Shown here: in pieces, positions 12,501 through 27,500 of the stretch
How positions within the stretch are numbered: the stretch's first letter is position 1
How the letters are laid out: every line of letters starts with the position of its first letter
From: Bolinopsis microptera
Lineage: Eukaryota > Ctenophora > Tentaculata > Lobata > Bolinopsidae
Length of the DNA: 64,000 nucleotides
Reading direction: 5' to 3'
Assembly: GCF_026151205.1 (NCBI RefSeq)
Contig: NC_087082.1
Coordinates: forward strand, 18,259,401-18,323,400
Program-made: the position numbers and the translations under genes
Notes under the pieces: generated by a model
The model's input: only the letters and a program-made list of their open reading frames with translations
What the model was told of the DNA's origin: nothing
Database searches by the model: none

Positions 12501-15500
12501 TTGAGGGTTAAATGAGGAGGGGTACCTGCTAAAGCCTAAAAGATCAAGAATCTGTCTATGATACCCAAGAGTATTATACCCAACATTGACCGGCGAACTG
12601 ATAGCTACTTCAGAAGCAATGAAACTACAATCTTCTAGATAAAATGAGTCTATGATACCCATTCAGTAAATCTACTTGTAGTCAACTGTAAACATAGTAT
12701 TAGCTATTTTATCCTAATTTTAAGTCTCACGAGGGCTTGCCTTTTGTTTTAATTTGTGGGGGAAGAAATGTTGCGGGGGGGGGGGGGGGGGGGGGGGACA
12801 AGTACGTTCCGCCGACCGCCACTGAACGTGACACGTGACAATCGCACTTTCTCAGGAATCTTGATAGGGGCGGTGATCCAAGACGTGGTCAAAAGAAAAT
12901 CCCGTGACTTAATATTACCCTCCCTGCGTCAGAGAATTCTTGTGAATTTGTGGACGAATTTGAAAAGAGTTGCCCTATATTCTGGAGGACATGTGTGTCT
13001 GAATCCCTGGTCATTAGTCATAGTCATTAGTAGTCATTAGTCATGATCTCAGGTGTGAACCTGGTCATTAGCTAACTACCGAAACATTTGTGAGAAACAA
13101 TTATCTTCGGGACCAATACCACATGACAGTGGTACGTGGGAACACGTGAGTAGTTCATTATATTATTGGAATACAGGTGGGACTTGTGGGGCTGTTGCTT
13201 AGCAACGGATTTGTCGTTAGTATTTTGGAAAAGATTGGAGATAACTATGCAGAGTTTGCAGATTGCTACAAATGAATATTATATATGCCGCTTGTTTACA
13301 GCGATACCTTGTGTAATTGAAAAGTTTTAACAAATTCTGCTGTAATAATGACAGTATTACCACATTACGATATCAGTATCACACTGATTACACAGCTACA
13401 GGATTGTGTATGTTGGCAAGCTTCAATATACGCGTGTAATTAATTGTGGTTTAAGCTTTGAATGTTTACACAATCCAATCAAGTGATGACTATACAGTAA
13501 GTTTGTCAACTTGGTTTACATCTTAACACATTTTAAACAGCATGCTCAGATGGCAAAAACTCAAGATTTGTTGTGATCTATTATAGAATATCGTGAAACT
13601 TATTCAATTTAGATCTCGAAATGCTCATTTTAATATTATGAGTACATACACTCAGTGAACATAGCAGCATGCTATGAGACTGTCAATATTGCGTTGTACA
13701 CGCAACATCCCAGCCTATGCTGCAGATTGTACATGAAGACTTGGTTCAGACACTTAATAAAATTATCGGTTAATGGTTTCGCTTACTAATTATCCGTTAG
13801 GCAATATTTTACTGGAACTATTACTGACGTCATAACCATAAGATTTGTGCTCTGTTTTTACAGAACATATTTCATCAGTTCTTGTGATCTGTATCGGGAG
13901 AATTTATAATTGGAAAACAATCTCCCGAAATTTGGCAGACTCAAAGTTCGAGCTACCACGAGTCCACGACAATGGAATATACTATACTTTCGCTGAATCT
14001 CAGCCTAAAGATGCCACGTTGAGATGGAATGCCATTGATTGGGAATTACCAGAATTATCAGTTCATGACTGATGACACAAACTATGTAAACGGGGATAAA
14101 TCATTAATCCTGATATGCGAGGGAGATGTTTACTGAGATCTGTACTTACAAATATTCTCAACCTTGTGACCTTTTACGGACGAAGCTTGATTAAACCCGA
14201 ACTAATATTACATGCATAATATGTTTATAATTTAAACAATGCCAGGACTATTCATGATTAATCTGGTACGTGATCACTAAAACCACAAGTGTGTTACATG
14301 ACCCAAGAGTAGCTACAGCCGGATATCCTGTTGCCATTGTTGAGCATAACAACTGTTTTATCAACTTCTCAGGCTCTTTTTAACTTTTTTTAAACAAATC
14401 AATGAAGAACCGCATTGATAATGGGATGTTTAATTTTACAATGTAATACAAGATGATGAGTGATGACACACCATGATCAAATGACAGGTATCTCACGTTT
14501 CTTTTAACCACTCATTACATTTTAATAAGATTTAAATTGAACGTCACGATCTAGTCACGTAGAGCCATGTGGGAATAATTTGACCAAAATATTCACAGCG
14601 ATTCTCAGGAATTCATTACGTAGGAAATAGCTGGCGTAGAGCCAACACATGCAATTCCTGCTGACGTTACAGTCTTGTGAGAGTTTTTAACTTACTTTTA
14701 ACTCACAAAGTTAACATTGTTATGCATGATGGAGGTGATCAAGCGGTGATTTAAATTATGACAGACAAAAAGATTGAAAGATCCCATCTCGTGATTTTTG
14801 AGGAAATTGATAATTCAAAATTAATTGTAGTTAGGGCATCGTGAAAATTGTCTGGGAAAAAATTTGCCCCAAGGGTTTCTGTGCAGAAATGTCCTTAGTC
14901 CCAAAAACCACCCAAAGAGTGGCACACTGTCCAGGTCAGGTCTGTTCAGCTTAATAGTTATAGAATATTCTCTCTAGGTACCTTACTATCAGACTTCATA
15001 AACTCTGCCGCTATATAATAAACATCAGGATTCAGGAAGACACTGAAAGCTAGATCATAATACTGACCTTCAGATAAGTTATTAGCATATTTATATAAGA
15101 ATTCTGGAGAAACAGATGCGTTCCAATTGCTTTCCGCATTGTGCTCAGATCTCTTTGAAAAGAGTTAATCCAATTAGCTCACGATTGTATGAGCACATCA
15201 TGAAATTTCAAAACAAAGCAGCCGCTATAAACCACATACACACACACACACATGGCATCTGTTCAGTTAGTAGAACCCGTGATATAGCGTGTGGTAACTA
15301 GTGGTAACTGGTGGTAACCACCATAGGTGCAGATTTCGTTTTGAGGTGAACTTTTAAGTTCCCAAAAAATTTTGCGAAATAGGGTGTTTTAGGCTAAATT
15401 GAAAGTTTAATGAATTTACAAAAATGTATGGTTTGGCATAATAATTGCCTACAATCCTGACCTGAGTAATTTCCCCCTTTGAGACTTTATTTTGGGTTGA

Positions 15501-18500
15501 AAATTGAGTTTATCGAGAGGAAGTGAAAAATCTCTGGTTCAAATTTGGATTTGAAGCCATGTTTAATTTTTTCTGTTGAGGTCAATTTTTTGCGCAGAAA
15601 GCGCTCGATTTTTGGGGAAAAAATTTAAGTTTGCTTTTAATTTTTAAGGTCCTGTCGGCACCTGAAATCGACGAAATCTGCAGGGGTGGTAACCACTAAC
15701 CACGCACCACTTGTTCAACCATAATTGAGAGGAGTTTTAAACGATTATCGATCACAATTATCTTGGGTTCTAGAACCGTATGGTAATATAAATCTACCAA
15801 ATGTGCTAAAATATAAACCTTGCTTATTGTACATGTTAACTATTTAACGCCCAAGAAACTCCCAATATGGTTAACTCACCTATCAAAACGAGATTTCTCT
15901 CAATAGAACTGCATGCTTTGCTAACAGCTTCAGCCCAAGAAACTCCCAATATGGTTAACTCACCTATCAAAACGAGATTTCTCTCAATAGAACTGCATGC
16001 TTTGCTAACAGCTTCAGCCCAAGAAACTCCCAATATGGTTAACTCACCTATCAAAACGAGATTTCTCTCAATAGAACTGCATGCTTTGCTAACAGCTTCA
16101 GGTTAACTCACCTATCAAAACGAGATTTCTCTCAATAGAACTGCATGCTTTGCTAACAGCTTCAGCCCAAGAAACTCCCAATATGGTTAACTCACCTATC
16201 AAAACGAGATTTCTCTCAATAGAACTGCATGCTTTGCTAACAGCTTCAGCCCAAGAAACTCCCAATATGGTTAACTCACCTATCAAAACGAGATTTCTCT
16301 CAATAGAACTGCATGCTTTGCTAACAGCTTCAGCCCAAGAAACTCCCAATATGGTTAACTGACCTATCAAAACGAGGTTTCTCTCAATAGAACTGCATGC
16401 TTTGCTAACAGCTTCATATGGTTAACTCACCTATCAAAACGAGATTTCTCTCAATAGAACTGCATGCTTTGCTAACAGCTTCAGCCCAAGAAACTCCCAA
16501 TATGGTTAACTGACCTATCAAAACGAGGTTTCTCTCAATAGAACTGCATGCTTTGCTAACAGCTTCATATGGTTAACTCACCTATCAAAACGAGGTTTCT
16601 CTCAATAGAACTGCATGCTTTGCTAACAGCTTCAGGTTAACTCACCTATCAAAACGAGATTTCTCTCAATAGAACTGCATGCTTTGCTAACAGCTTCAGC
16701 CCAAGAAACTCCCAATATGGTTAACTCACCTATCAAAACGAGATTTCTCTCAATAGAACTGCATGCTTTGCTAACAGCTTCAGCCCAAGAAACTCCCAAT
16801 ATGGTTAACTGACCTATCAAAACGAGGTTTCTCTCAATAGAACTGCATGCTTTGCTAACAGCTTCATATGGTTAACTCACCTATCAAAACGAGATTTCTC
16901 TCAATAGAACTGCATGCTTTGCTAACAGCTTCAGCCCAAGAAACTCCCAATATGGTTAACTGACCTATCAAAACGAGGTTTCTCTCAATAGAACTGCATG
17001 CTTTGCTAACAGCTTCATATGGTTAACTCACCTATCAAAAGGAGATTTCTCTCAATAGAACTGCATGCTTTGCTAACAGCTTCATATGGTTAACTCACCT
17101 ATCAAAACGAGGTTTCTCTCAATAGAACTGCATGCTTTGCTAACAGCTTCAGCTCAAGAAACTCCCAATATGGTTAACTCACCTATCAAAACGAGGTTTC
17201 TCTCAATAGAACTGCATGCTTTGCTAACAGCTTCAGGTTAACTCACCTATCAAAACGAGATTTCTCTCAATAGAACTGCATGCTTTGCTAACAGCTTCAG
17301 GTTAACTCACCTATCAAAACGAGATTTCTCTCAATAGAACTGCATGCTTTGCTAACAGCTTCAGGTTAACTCACCTATCAAAACGAGATTTCTCTCAATA
17401 GAACTGCATGCTTTGCTAACAGCTTCATATGGTTAACTCACCTATCAAAACGAGATTTCTCTCAATAGAACTGCATGCTTTGCTAAACTCCCAATATGGT
17501 TAACTCACCTATCAAAACGAGATTTCTCTCAATAGAACTGCATGCTTTGCTAACAGCTTCAGGTTAACTCACCTATCAAAACGAGATTTCTCTCAATAGA
17601 ACTGCATGCTTTGCTAACAGCTTCAGGTTAACTCACCTATCAAAACGAGATTTCTCTCAATAGAACTGCATGCTTTGCTAACAGCTTCATATGGTTAACT
17701 CACCTATCAAAACGAGATTTCTCTCAATAGAACTGCATGCTTTGCTAAACTCCCAATATGGTTAACTCACCTATCAAAACGAGATTTCTCTCAATAGAAC
17801 TGCATGCTTTGCTAACAGCTTCAGGTTAACTCACCTATCAAAACGAGATTTCTCTCAATAGAACTGCATGCTTTGCTAACAGCTTCATATGGTTAACTCA
17901 CCTATCAAAACGAGATTTCTCTCAATAGAACTGCATGCTTTGCTAACAGCTTCAGGTTAACTCACCTATCAAAACGAGATTTCTCTCAATAGAACTGCAT
18001 GCTTTGCTAACAGCTTCAGCTCGACCTTCCATCTTAACAGACGCCTGAAACAAAAGAGAGTTTATTATTTTCTCTGGAACATTCCAAAGTGGAGAGCCAG
18101 GTGTTGCCTAATTGTAGCAGGTAGTTCTGTGATTGCCTAATTGTGGTTATGTGACCTGAGCTCTGAAACAGACCTCACGTGTCCCTAGTGACCAGGTGTA
18201 CAAACATTGTAAGATTTTATTTGAATATGTATCAATCCTGAAACTGGTCTCCAGTTTCTTATGTTCCTGTAGGACCAACAATAAGACCGCCGTGTGTTCT
18301 GCACCTGTTACATTCATCATCGGCAACAAGGAACTTTGATCACTTTTATTACAGAACTATTACATTTATTAAACAGAGCTCTATCATTTTATCACAGTGT
18401 TACTTGTGGAGCTGAATTAACAGATAAGGAAAGCCTGCATGTAGAAAATATATAACATTTAATCACACTGGACAGAGAGGTGATTGCATGGCAATAAGAA

Positions 18501-21500
18501 GCAGTATATTATTGTAACAGTCCTTATCATCCAGTCCTCACTCCACAGTGGGCCTGGGAACTGTGTATCATAATTAATATTTCCACGGACAGGCTCTTTC
18601 AGCAAATATTGTAGGTAAACAGGTGCAATCCTATCACTTGTTTTTAGTGAGTAAAATCAACTGCAATAGGTAACAAGCAGTACATTGTGCGAGTGCATGA
18701 GTATGGGATAAACAAATAAATTCCAATATACTAGTCCTTGATATACTTGAATATTTCACAATACATACTAATCAAGATTTATCGTAACTTTCACGCGTGC
18801 GATTTGGATAATTTCAAATAACCTAATCAAGTAAAAGCATTAAAATAAAAGTTACTGTAAAGTAAAAGTAAAGTAGAACTAATCTTAATAGTGGTGTTAT
18901 TAAACTTTATTAAACTCACATGTCTGTAGCGGAGAATGAACTGCTCATACTCTGCCTGCTCCAGTATCTTGAACGCAAATGCTAGTGTCCTCAGTCCCTT
19001 TTTAGCAAACGAGTTGATCTGGCAAGGAGATTAGTTACTATCTAGTAGATTAGTTCATGGTTCTTTTTATCTAGCATCCTTTTATTTTGTTATCATTTGT
19101 TTTTATGAACAACTAATTATTTTTGTTAACGTCTCTTAGCCATGATCTACTAGTATAGTGTGAAAGTTCAACAATAGACGTCCTATAACCTGGCTATTGT
19201 AGCTGCTATACACTGTACAGGTGTTTGTAACTGTGTTAATATATAGTTATAAGTGTAGTGTAAACGTCTTGTATAGATTGTTATCATATACTGATACTGT
19301 GAATCATCATCCACTGTAGCACCGTGTATAACAATAGATCACGTGTAATAATAGATTTGGAAAACTCTCACTTACTAACCACGTGACCTTACTTCTAACG
19401 CTACCTTACTAACCACGTGACCTTACTTCTAACTCTACCTTACTAACCACGTGACCTTACTTCTAATTCTACCTTACTAACCACGTGACTTTACTTCTAA
19501 CTCTACCTTACTAACCACGTGACCTTACTTCTAACTCTACCTTACTAACCACGTGACTTTACTTCTAACTCTACCTTACTAACCACGTGACCTTACTTCT
19601 AACTCTACCTTACTAACCACGTGACCTTACTTCTAACTCTACCTTACTAACCATGTGACCTTACTTCAAACTCTACCTTACTAACCACGTGACCTTACTT
19701 CTAACTCTACCTTACTAACCACGTGACTTTACTTCTAACTCTACCTTACTAACCACGTGACCTTACTTCTAACTCTACCTTACTAACCACGTGACTTTAC
19801 TTCTAACTCTACCTTACTAACCAAGTGACCTTACTTCTAACTCTACCTAACTAACCACGTGACCTTACTTCAAACTCTACCTTACTAACCACGTGACCTT
19901 ACTTCTAACTCTACCTTACTAACCACGTGACCTTACTTCTAAATCTACCTTACTAACCACGTGACCTTACTTCTAACTCTACCTTACTAACCACGTGACC
20001 TTACTTCTACTCTACCTTACTAACCACGTGACTTTACTTCTAACTCTACCTTACTAACCACGTGACCCTACTTCTAACTCTACCTTACTAACCACGTGAC
20101 CTTACTTCTAACTCTACCTTACTAACCACGTGACCTTACATCTAACTCTACCTTACTAACCACGTGACCTTACTTCTAACTCTACCTTACTAACCACGTG
20201 ACTTTACTTCTAACTCTACCTTACTAACCACGTGACCTTACTTCTAACTCTACCTTACTAACCACGTGACCTTACTTCTAACTCTACCTTACTAACCACG
20301 TGACCTTACTTCTAACTCTACCTTACTAACCACGTGACCTTACTTCTAACTCTACCTCACTAACCACGTGACTTTACTTCTAACTCTACCTTACTAACCA
20401 CGTGACCTTACTTCTAACTCTACCTTACTAACCACGTGACCTTACTTCTAACTCTACCTTACTAACCACGTGACCTTACTTCTAACTCTACCTTACTAAC
20501 CACGTGACCTTTCTTCTAACTCTACCTTACTAACCACGTGACCTTACTTCTAACTCTACCTTACTAACCACGTGACCTTACTTCTAACTCTACCTTACTA
20601 ACCACGTGACTTTACTTCTAACTCTATCTTGCTAACCACGTGACCTTACTTCTAACTCTACCTTACTAACCACGTGACTTTACTTCTAACTCTACCTTAC
20701 TAACCAAGTGACCTTACTTCTAACTCTACCTTACTAACCACGTGACCTTACTTCTACTCTACCTTACTAACCACGTGACCTTACTTCTAACTCTCACTTA
20801 CTAACCACGTGACCTTACTTCTAACTCTACCTTACTAACCACGTGACCTTACTTCTACTCTACCTCACTAACCACGTGACTTTACTTCTAACTCTACCTT
20901 ACTAACCACGTGACCTTATTTCTAACTCGACCTTACTAACCACGTGACCTTACTTCTAACTCTACCTTACTAACCACGTGACCTTATTTCTAACTCGACC
21001 TTACTAACCATGTGACCTTATTTCTAACTCTACCTTACTAACCATGTGACCTTACTTCTAACTCTACCTTACTAACCACGTGACCTTATTTCTAACTCGA
21101 CCTTACTAACCATGTGACCTTATTTCTAACTCTACCTTACTAACCATGTGACCTTACTTCTAACTCTACCTTACTAACCACGTGACCTTACTTCTAACTC
21201 TACCTTATTAACCACGTGACTTTACTTCTAACTCTACCTTACTAACCACGTGACCTTACTTCTAACTCTACCTTACTAACCACGTGACCTTACTTCTAAC
21301 TCTACCTTACTAACCACGTGACCTTACATCTAACTCTACCATACTAAACACGTGACTTTACTTCTAACTCTACCTTACTAACCACGTGACTTTACTTCTA
21401 ACTCTACCTTACTAACCACGTGACTTTACTTCTAACTCTACCTTACTAACCACGTGACCTTACTTCTAACTCTACCTTACTAACCACGTGACTTTACTTC

Positions 21501-24500
21501 TAACTCTACCTTACTAACCACGTGACCTTACTTCTAACTCTACCTTACTAACCACGTGACCTTACTTCTAACTCGACCTTACTAACCATGTGACCTTACT
21601 TCTAACTCTACCTTACTAACCATGTGACCTTACTTCTAACTCTACCTTACTAACCACGTGACCTTACTTCTAACTCTACCTTACTAACCACGTGACTTTA
21701 CTTCTAACTCTACCTTACTAACCACGTGACCTTACTTCTAACTCTACCTTACTAACCACGTGACCTTACTTCTAACTCTACCTTACTAACCACGTGACCT
21801 TACATCTAACTCTACCATACTAACCACGTGACTTACTTCTAACTCTACCTTACTAACCACGTGACTTTACTTCTAACTCTACCTTACTAACCACGTGACT
21901 TTACTTCTAACTCTACCTTACTAACCACGTGACCTTACTTCTAACTCTACCTTACTAACCAGGCCACGTGACTTTACTTCTAACTCTACCTTACTAACCA
22001 CGTGACCTTACTTCTAACTCTACCTTACTAACCACGTGACCTTATTTCTAACTCTACCTTACTAACCATGTGACCTTACTTCTAACTCTACCTTACTAAC
22101 CACGTGACCTTACTTCTAACTCTACCTCACTAACCACGTGACTTTACTTCTAACTCTACCTTACTAACCACGTGACCTTACTTCTAACTCTACCTTACTA
22201 ACCACGTGACCTTACTTCTAACTCTACCTTACTAACCACGTGACCTTACTTCTAACTCTACCTTACTAACCACGTGACCTTACTTCTAACTCTACCTTAC
22301 TAACCACGTGACCTTACTTCTAACTCTACCTTACTAACCACGTGACTTTACTTCTAACTCTACCTTACTAACCACGTGACCTTACTTCTAACTCTACCTT
22401 ACTAACCACGTGACCTTACTTCTAACTCTACCTTACTAACCACGTGACCTTACTTCTAACTCTACCTTACTAACCACGTGACCTTACTTCTAACTCTACC
22501 TTACTAACCACGTGACCTTACTTCTAACTCTACCTTACTAACCACGTGACCTTACTTCTAACTCTACCTTACTAACCACGTGACCTTACTTCTAACTCTA
22601 CCTTACTAACCACGTGACCTTACTTCTAACTCTACCTTACTAACCACGTGACTTTACTTCTAACTCTACCTTACTAACCAGCACGTGACCTTACTTCTAA
22701 CTCTACCTTACTAACCACGTGACCTTACTTCTAACTCTACCTTACTAACCACGTGACCTTACTTCTAACTCTACCTTACTAACCACGTGACCTTACTTCT
22801 AACTCTACCTTACTAACCAGCACGTGACCTTACTTCTAACTCTACCTTACTAACCACGTGACCTTACTTCTAACTCTACCTTACTAACCACGTGACCTTA
22901 CTTCTAACTCTACCTTACTAACCACGTGACCTTACTTCTAACTCTACCTTACTAACCATGTGACCTTACTTCTAACTCTACCTTACTAACCACGTGACCT
23001 TACTTCTAACTCTACCTTACTAACCACGTGACTTTACTTCTAACTCTACCTTACTAACCAGGCCACGTGACTTTACTTCTAACTCTACCTTACTAACCAC
23101 GTGACCTTACTTCTAACTCTACCTTGCTAACCACGTGACCTTACTTCTAACTCTACCTTACTAACCACGTGACCTTACTTCTAACTCTACCTTACTAACC
23201 ATGTGACTTTATTTCTAACTCTACCTCACTAACCACGTGACCTTACTTCTAACTCTACCTTATTAACCACGTGACCTTACTTCTAACTCTACCTTACTAA
23301 CCACGTGACCTTACTTCTAACTCTACCTTACTAACCACGTGACCTTATTTCTAACTCTACCTTACTAACCACGTGACCTTACTTCTAACTCTACCTTACT
23401 AACCACGTGACCTTACTTCTAACTCTACCTTATTAAACACGTGACCTTACTTCTAACTCTACCTTACTAACCACGTGACCTTACTTCTAACTCTCACTTA
23501 CTAACCACGTGACCTTACTTCTAACTCTACCTTATTAACCAGGCCACGTGACTTTACTTCTAACTCTACCTTACTAACCAGGCCACGTGACCTTACTTCT
23601 AACTCTACCTTACTAACCACGTGACCTTACTTCTAACTCTACCTTATTAACCACGTGACCTTACTTCTAACTCTACCTTACTAACCACGTGACTTTACTT
23701 CTAACTCTACCTTACTAACCACGTGACCTTACTTCTAACTCTCACTTACTAACCACGTGACCTTACTTCTAACTCTACCTTACTAACCACGTGACCTTAC
23801 CTCTAACTCTACCTTACTAACCACGTGACCTTACTTCTAACTCTACCCTACTAACCACGTGACTTTACTTCTAACTCTACCTTACTAACCACGTGACCTT
23901 ACTTCTAACTCTACCTTACTAACCACGTGACTTTACTTCTAACTCTACCTTACTAACCACGTGACTTTACTTCTAACTCTACCTTACTAACCACGTGACT
24001 TTACTTCTAACTCTACCTTACTAACCACGTGACCTTACTTCTAACTCTACCTTACTAACCACGTGACTTTACTTCTAACTCTACCTTACTAACCACGTGA
24101 CCTTACTTCTAACTCTACCTTACTAACCACGTGACCTTACTTCTAACTCTACCTTACTAACCACGTGACCTTACTTCTAACTCTACCTTACTAACCACGT
24201 GACCTTACTTCTAACTCTACCTTACTAACTACGTGACCTTACTTCTAACTCTAGGTCTTACTAACCACGTGACCTTACTTCTAACTCTAGGTCTTACTAA
24301 CCACGTGACCTTACTTCTAACTCTACCTTACTAACCACGTGACCTTACTTCAATTCTAACTCTACCTTACTAACCACGTGACCTTACTTCTTACTCTACC
24401 TTACTAACCACGTGACTTTACTTCTAACTCTACCTTACTAACCACGTGACCTTACTTCTAACTCTACCTTACTAACCACGTGACCTTACTTCTAACTCTA

Positions 24501-27500
24501 CCTTACTAACCACGTGACCTTACTTCTAACTCTACCTTACTAACCACGTGACCTTACTTCTAACTCTACCTAACTAACCAAGTGACCTTACTTCTAACTC
24601 TACCTTACTAACCACGTGACCTTACTTCTAACTCTACCTTACTAACCACGTGACCTTACTTCTAACTCTACCTTACTAACCACGTGACTTTACTTCTAAC
24701 TCTACCTTACTAACCACGTGACCTTACTTCTAACTCTACCTTATTAACCACGTAACCTTACTTCTAACTCTACCTTACTAACCACGTGACCTTACTTCTA
24801 ACTCTACCTTATTAACCACGTGACCTTACTTCTAACTCTACCTTATTAACCACGTAACCTTACTTCTAACTCTACCTTACTAACCACGTGACCTTACTTC
24901 TAACTCTACCTTATTAACCACGTAACCTTACTTCTAACTCTACCTTATTAACCACGTAACCTTACTTTTAACTCTACCTTACTAACCACGTGACCTTACT
25001 TCTAACTCTACCTTATTAACCACGTAACCTTACTTCTAACTCTACCTTACTAACCACGTGACCTTACTTCTAACTCTACCTTACTAACCACGTGACTTTA
25101 CTTCTAACTCTACCTTACTAACCACGTGACCTTACTTCTAACTCTACCTTACTAACCACGTAACCTTACTTCTAACTCTACCTTACTAACCACGTGACCT
25201 TACTTCTAACTCTACCTTACTAACCACGTGACCTTACTTCTAACTCTACCTTACTAACCACGTAACCTTACTTCTAACTCTACCTTACTAACCACGTGAC
25301 CTTACTTCTAACTCTACCTTACTAACCACGTGACCTTACTTCTAACTCTACCTTATTAACCACGTAACCTTACTTCTAACTCTACCTTACTAACCACGTG
25401 ACCTTACTTCTAACTCTACCTTACTAACCACGTGACCTTACTTCTAACTCTACCTTACTAACCACGTGACCTTACTTCTAACTCTACCTTACTGACCACG
25501 TGACCTTACTTCTAACTCTACCTTACTAACCACGTGACCTTACTTCTAACTCTACCTTATTAACCACGTGACCTTACTTCTAACTCTACCTTACTAACCA
25601 CGTGACCTTACTTCTAACTCTACCTTACTAACCACGTGACCTTACTTCTAACTCTACCTTACTAACCACGTGACCTTACTTCTAACTCTACCTTACTAAC
25701 CACGTGACCTTACTTCTAACTCTACCTTACTAACCACGTGACCTTACTTCTAACTCTACCTTACTAACCACGTGACCTTACTTCTAACTCTACCTTACTA
25801 ACCACGTGACCTTACTTCTAACTCTACCTTACTAACCACGTGACCTTACTTCTAACTCTACCTTACTAACCACGTGACCTTACTTCTAACTATACCTTAC
25901 TAACCACGTGACCTTACTTCTAACTCTACCTTACTAACCACGTGACCTTACTTCTAACTCTCACTTACTAACCACGTGACCTTACTTCTAACTCTACCTT
26001 ATTAACCACGTGACCTTACTTCTAACTCTACCTTACTAACCACGTGACTTTACTTCTAACTCTACCTTACTAACCACGTGACCTTACTTCTAACTCTACC
26101 TTACTAACCACGTGACCTTACTTCTAACTTTACCAATTTCATCATCTCGCTGAGCTGGCCTAACTACTATTGTCTATAATTATTATGTAAAATCACACTT
26201 TCTAACCATATTGAATAGCAACTCATCCATATTGAACAGTTAATACTGATTATGAGAAAGTTGTACACGCTATTAGTGTCATGGTCACGTGACCTCGCAA
26301 TGAGTTACGGACTGGTACCATGCCTATACTCCTTTATAATACACCTCATACTGGGCTCATCACAAGCAATTAGTCAGTCCTCTAGAACATCCGCACAAAC
26401 AACTTATAATATCTCTCAACTAACTTACACTCAACTCTTAAAGTACATTCACTTCTACACTGTACCGGACACTGGACAGGATTATTTTGAAACTTACCTA
26501 CTACTGTACTAGTACTCAAACAATACATTCACTATACCAAATTGCTCTTACCAATACCAGGGTTGGAGGGGTACCCGGTACAATACATTCACTATACCAA
26601 CTTGCTCTTACCAATACCAGGGTTGGAGGGGTACAATACATTTACTATGAGACAAGATAAGTTTTATTTAGTTGTGTATTTTTCTTGAGTCTAATTTCAT
26701 GAAAACAATTTGTGCGTTGTTATATTAAAATGTAAACTCAGTCAGGATTATCGGGAAAGGATATAACCCTGGTAAATCGGTATTTTGATTGACACTAAAT
26801 AAACTGAATAATATTCACCACCTCCGTAGTCCGTACTAATAATAGCCTTAACAGGATTAAAATATACTAGTGAACAGAATAATATTCCTCTCCTTAACTA
26901 ATAAAACATAAAACAATTAATACACTAACATGATCAAGAGTAGCAGCTCTCAGCTCATCCTCCTCCTTGCTCTGCGAAGTCCGGAGTCTGCCGTACACTG
27001 CCGAATCAGCACCCTTCGTGTACATTACCATCTTCATGGTACGAGGATGAATCACAATAATACTCTGACACTTTCGGACCGAGTCAAAAGGAAGGGAGCA
27101 CAGTACCTGGCGTGGTTTAGGTGGTTAACTGTTGGGATTGTGAGTTAAAAGGAAGGGAGCACAGTACCTGGCGTGGTTTAGGTGGTTAACTGTTGGGATT
27201 GTGAGTTAAAAGGAAGGGAGCACAGTACCTGGTGTGGTTTAGGTGGTTAACTGTTGGGATTATGAGTTAAAAGGAAGGGAGCACAGTACCTGGTGTGGTT
27301 TAGGTGGTTAACTGTTGGGATTATGAGTTAAAAGGAAGGGAGCACAGTACCTGGCGTGGTTTAGGTGGTTAACTGTTGGGATTATGAGTTAAAAGGAAGG
27401 GAGCACAGTACCTGGTGTGGTTTAGGTGGTTAACTGTTGGGATTATGAGTTAAAAGGAAGGGAGCACAGTACCTGGTGTGGTTTAGGTGGTTAACTGTTG

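Noticed and set aside
13845-14072. 75-codon plus-strand ORF in ATP10 intron 4
   Set aside because: No family resemblance, no splice partner, ordinary chance length for this region.
15836-16820. A repeat-domain protein encoded by the exon 4 array
   Set aside because: Long units are open in frame, but short units introduce TGA, no acceptor precedes the copies, and the first unit after the real exon is a short one. Treated as amplified exon, not a separate gene.
19367-26133. CRISPR-like array
   Set aside because: The 34-bp units are contiguous with no spacers, in an animal intron; an ordinary minisatellite.
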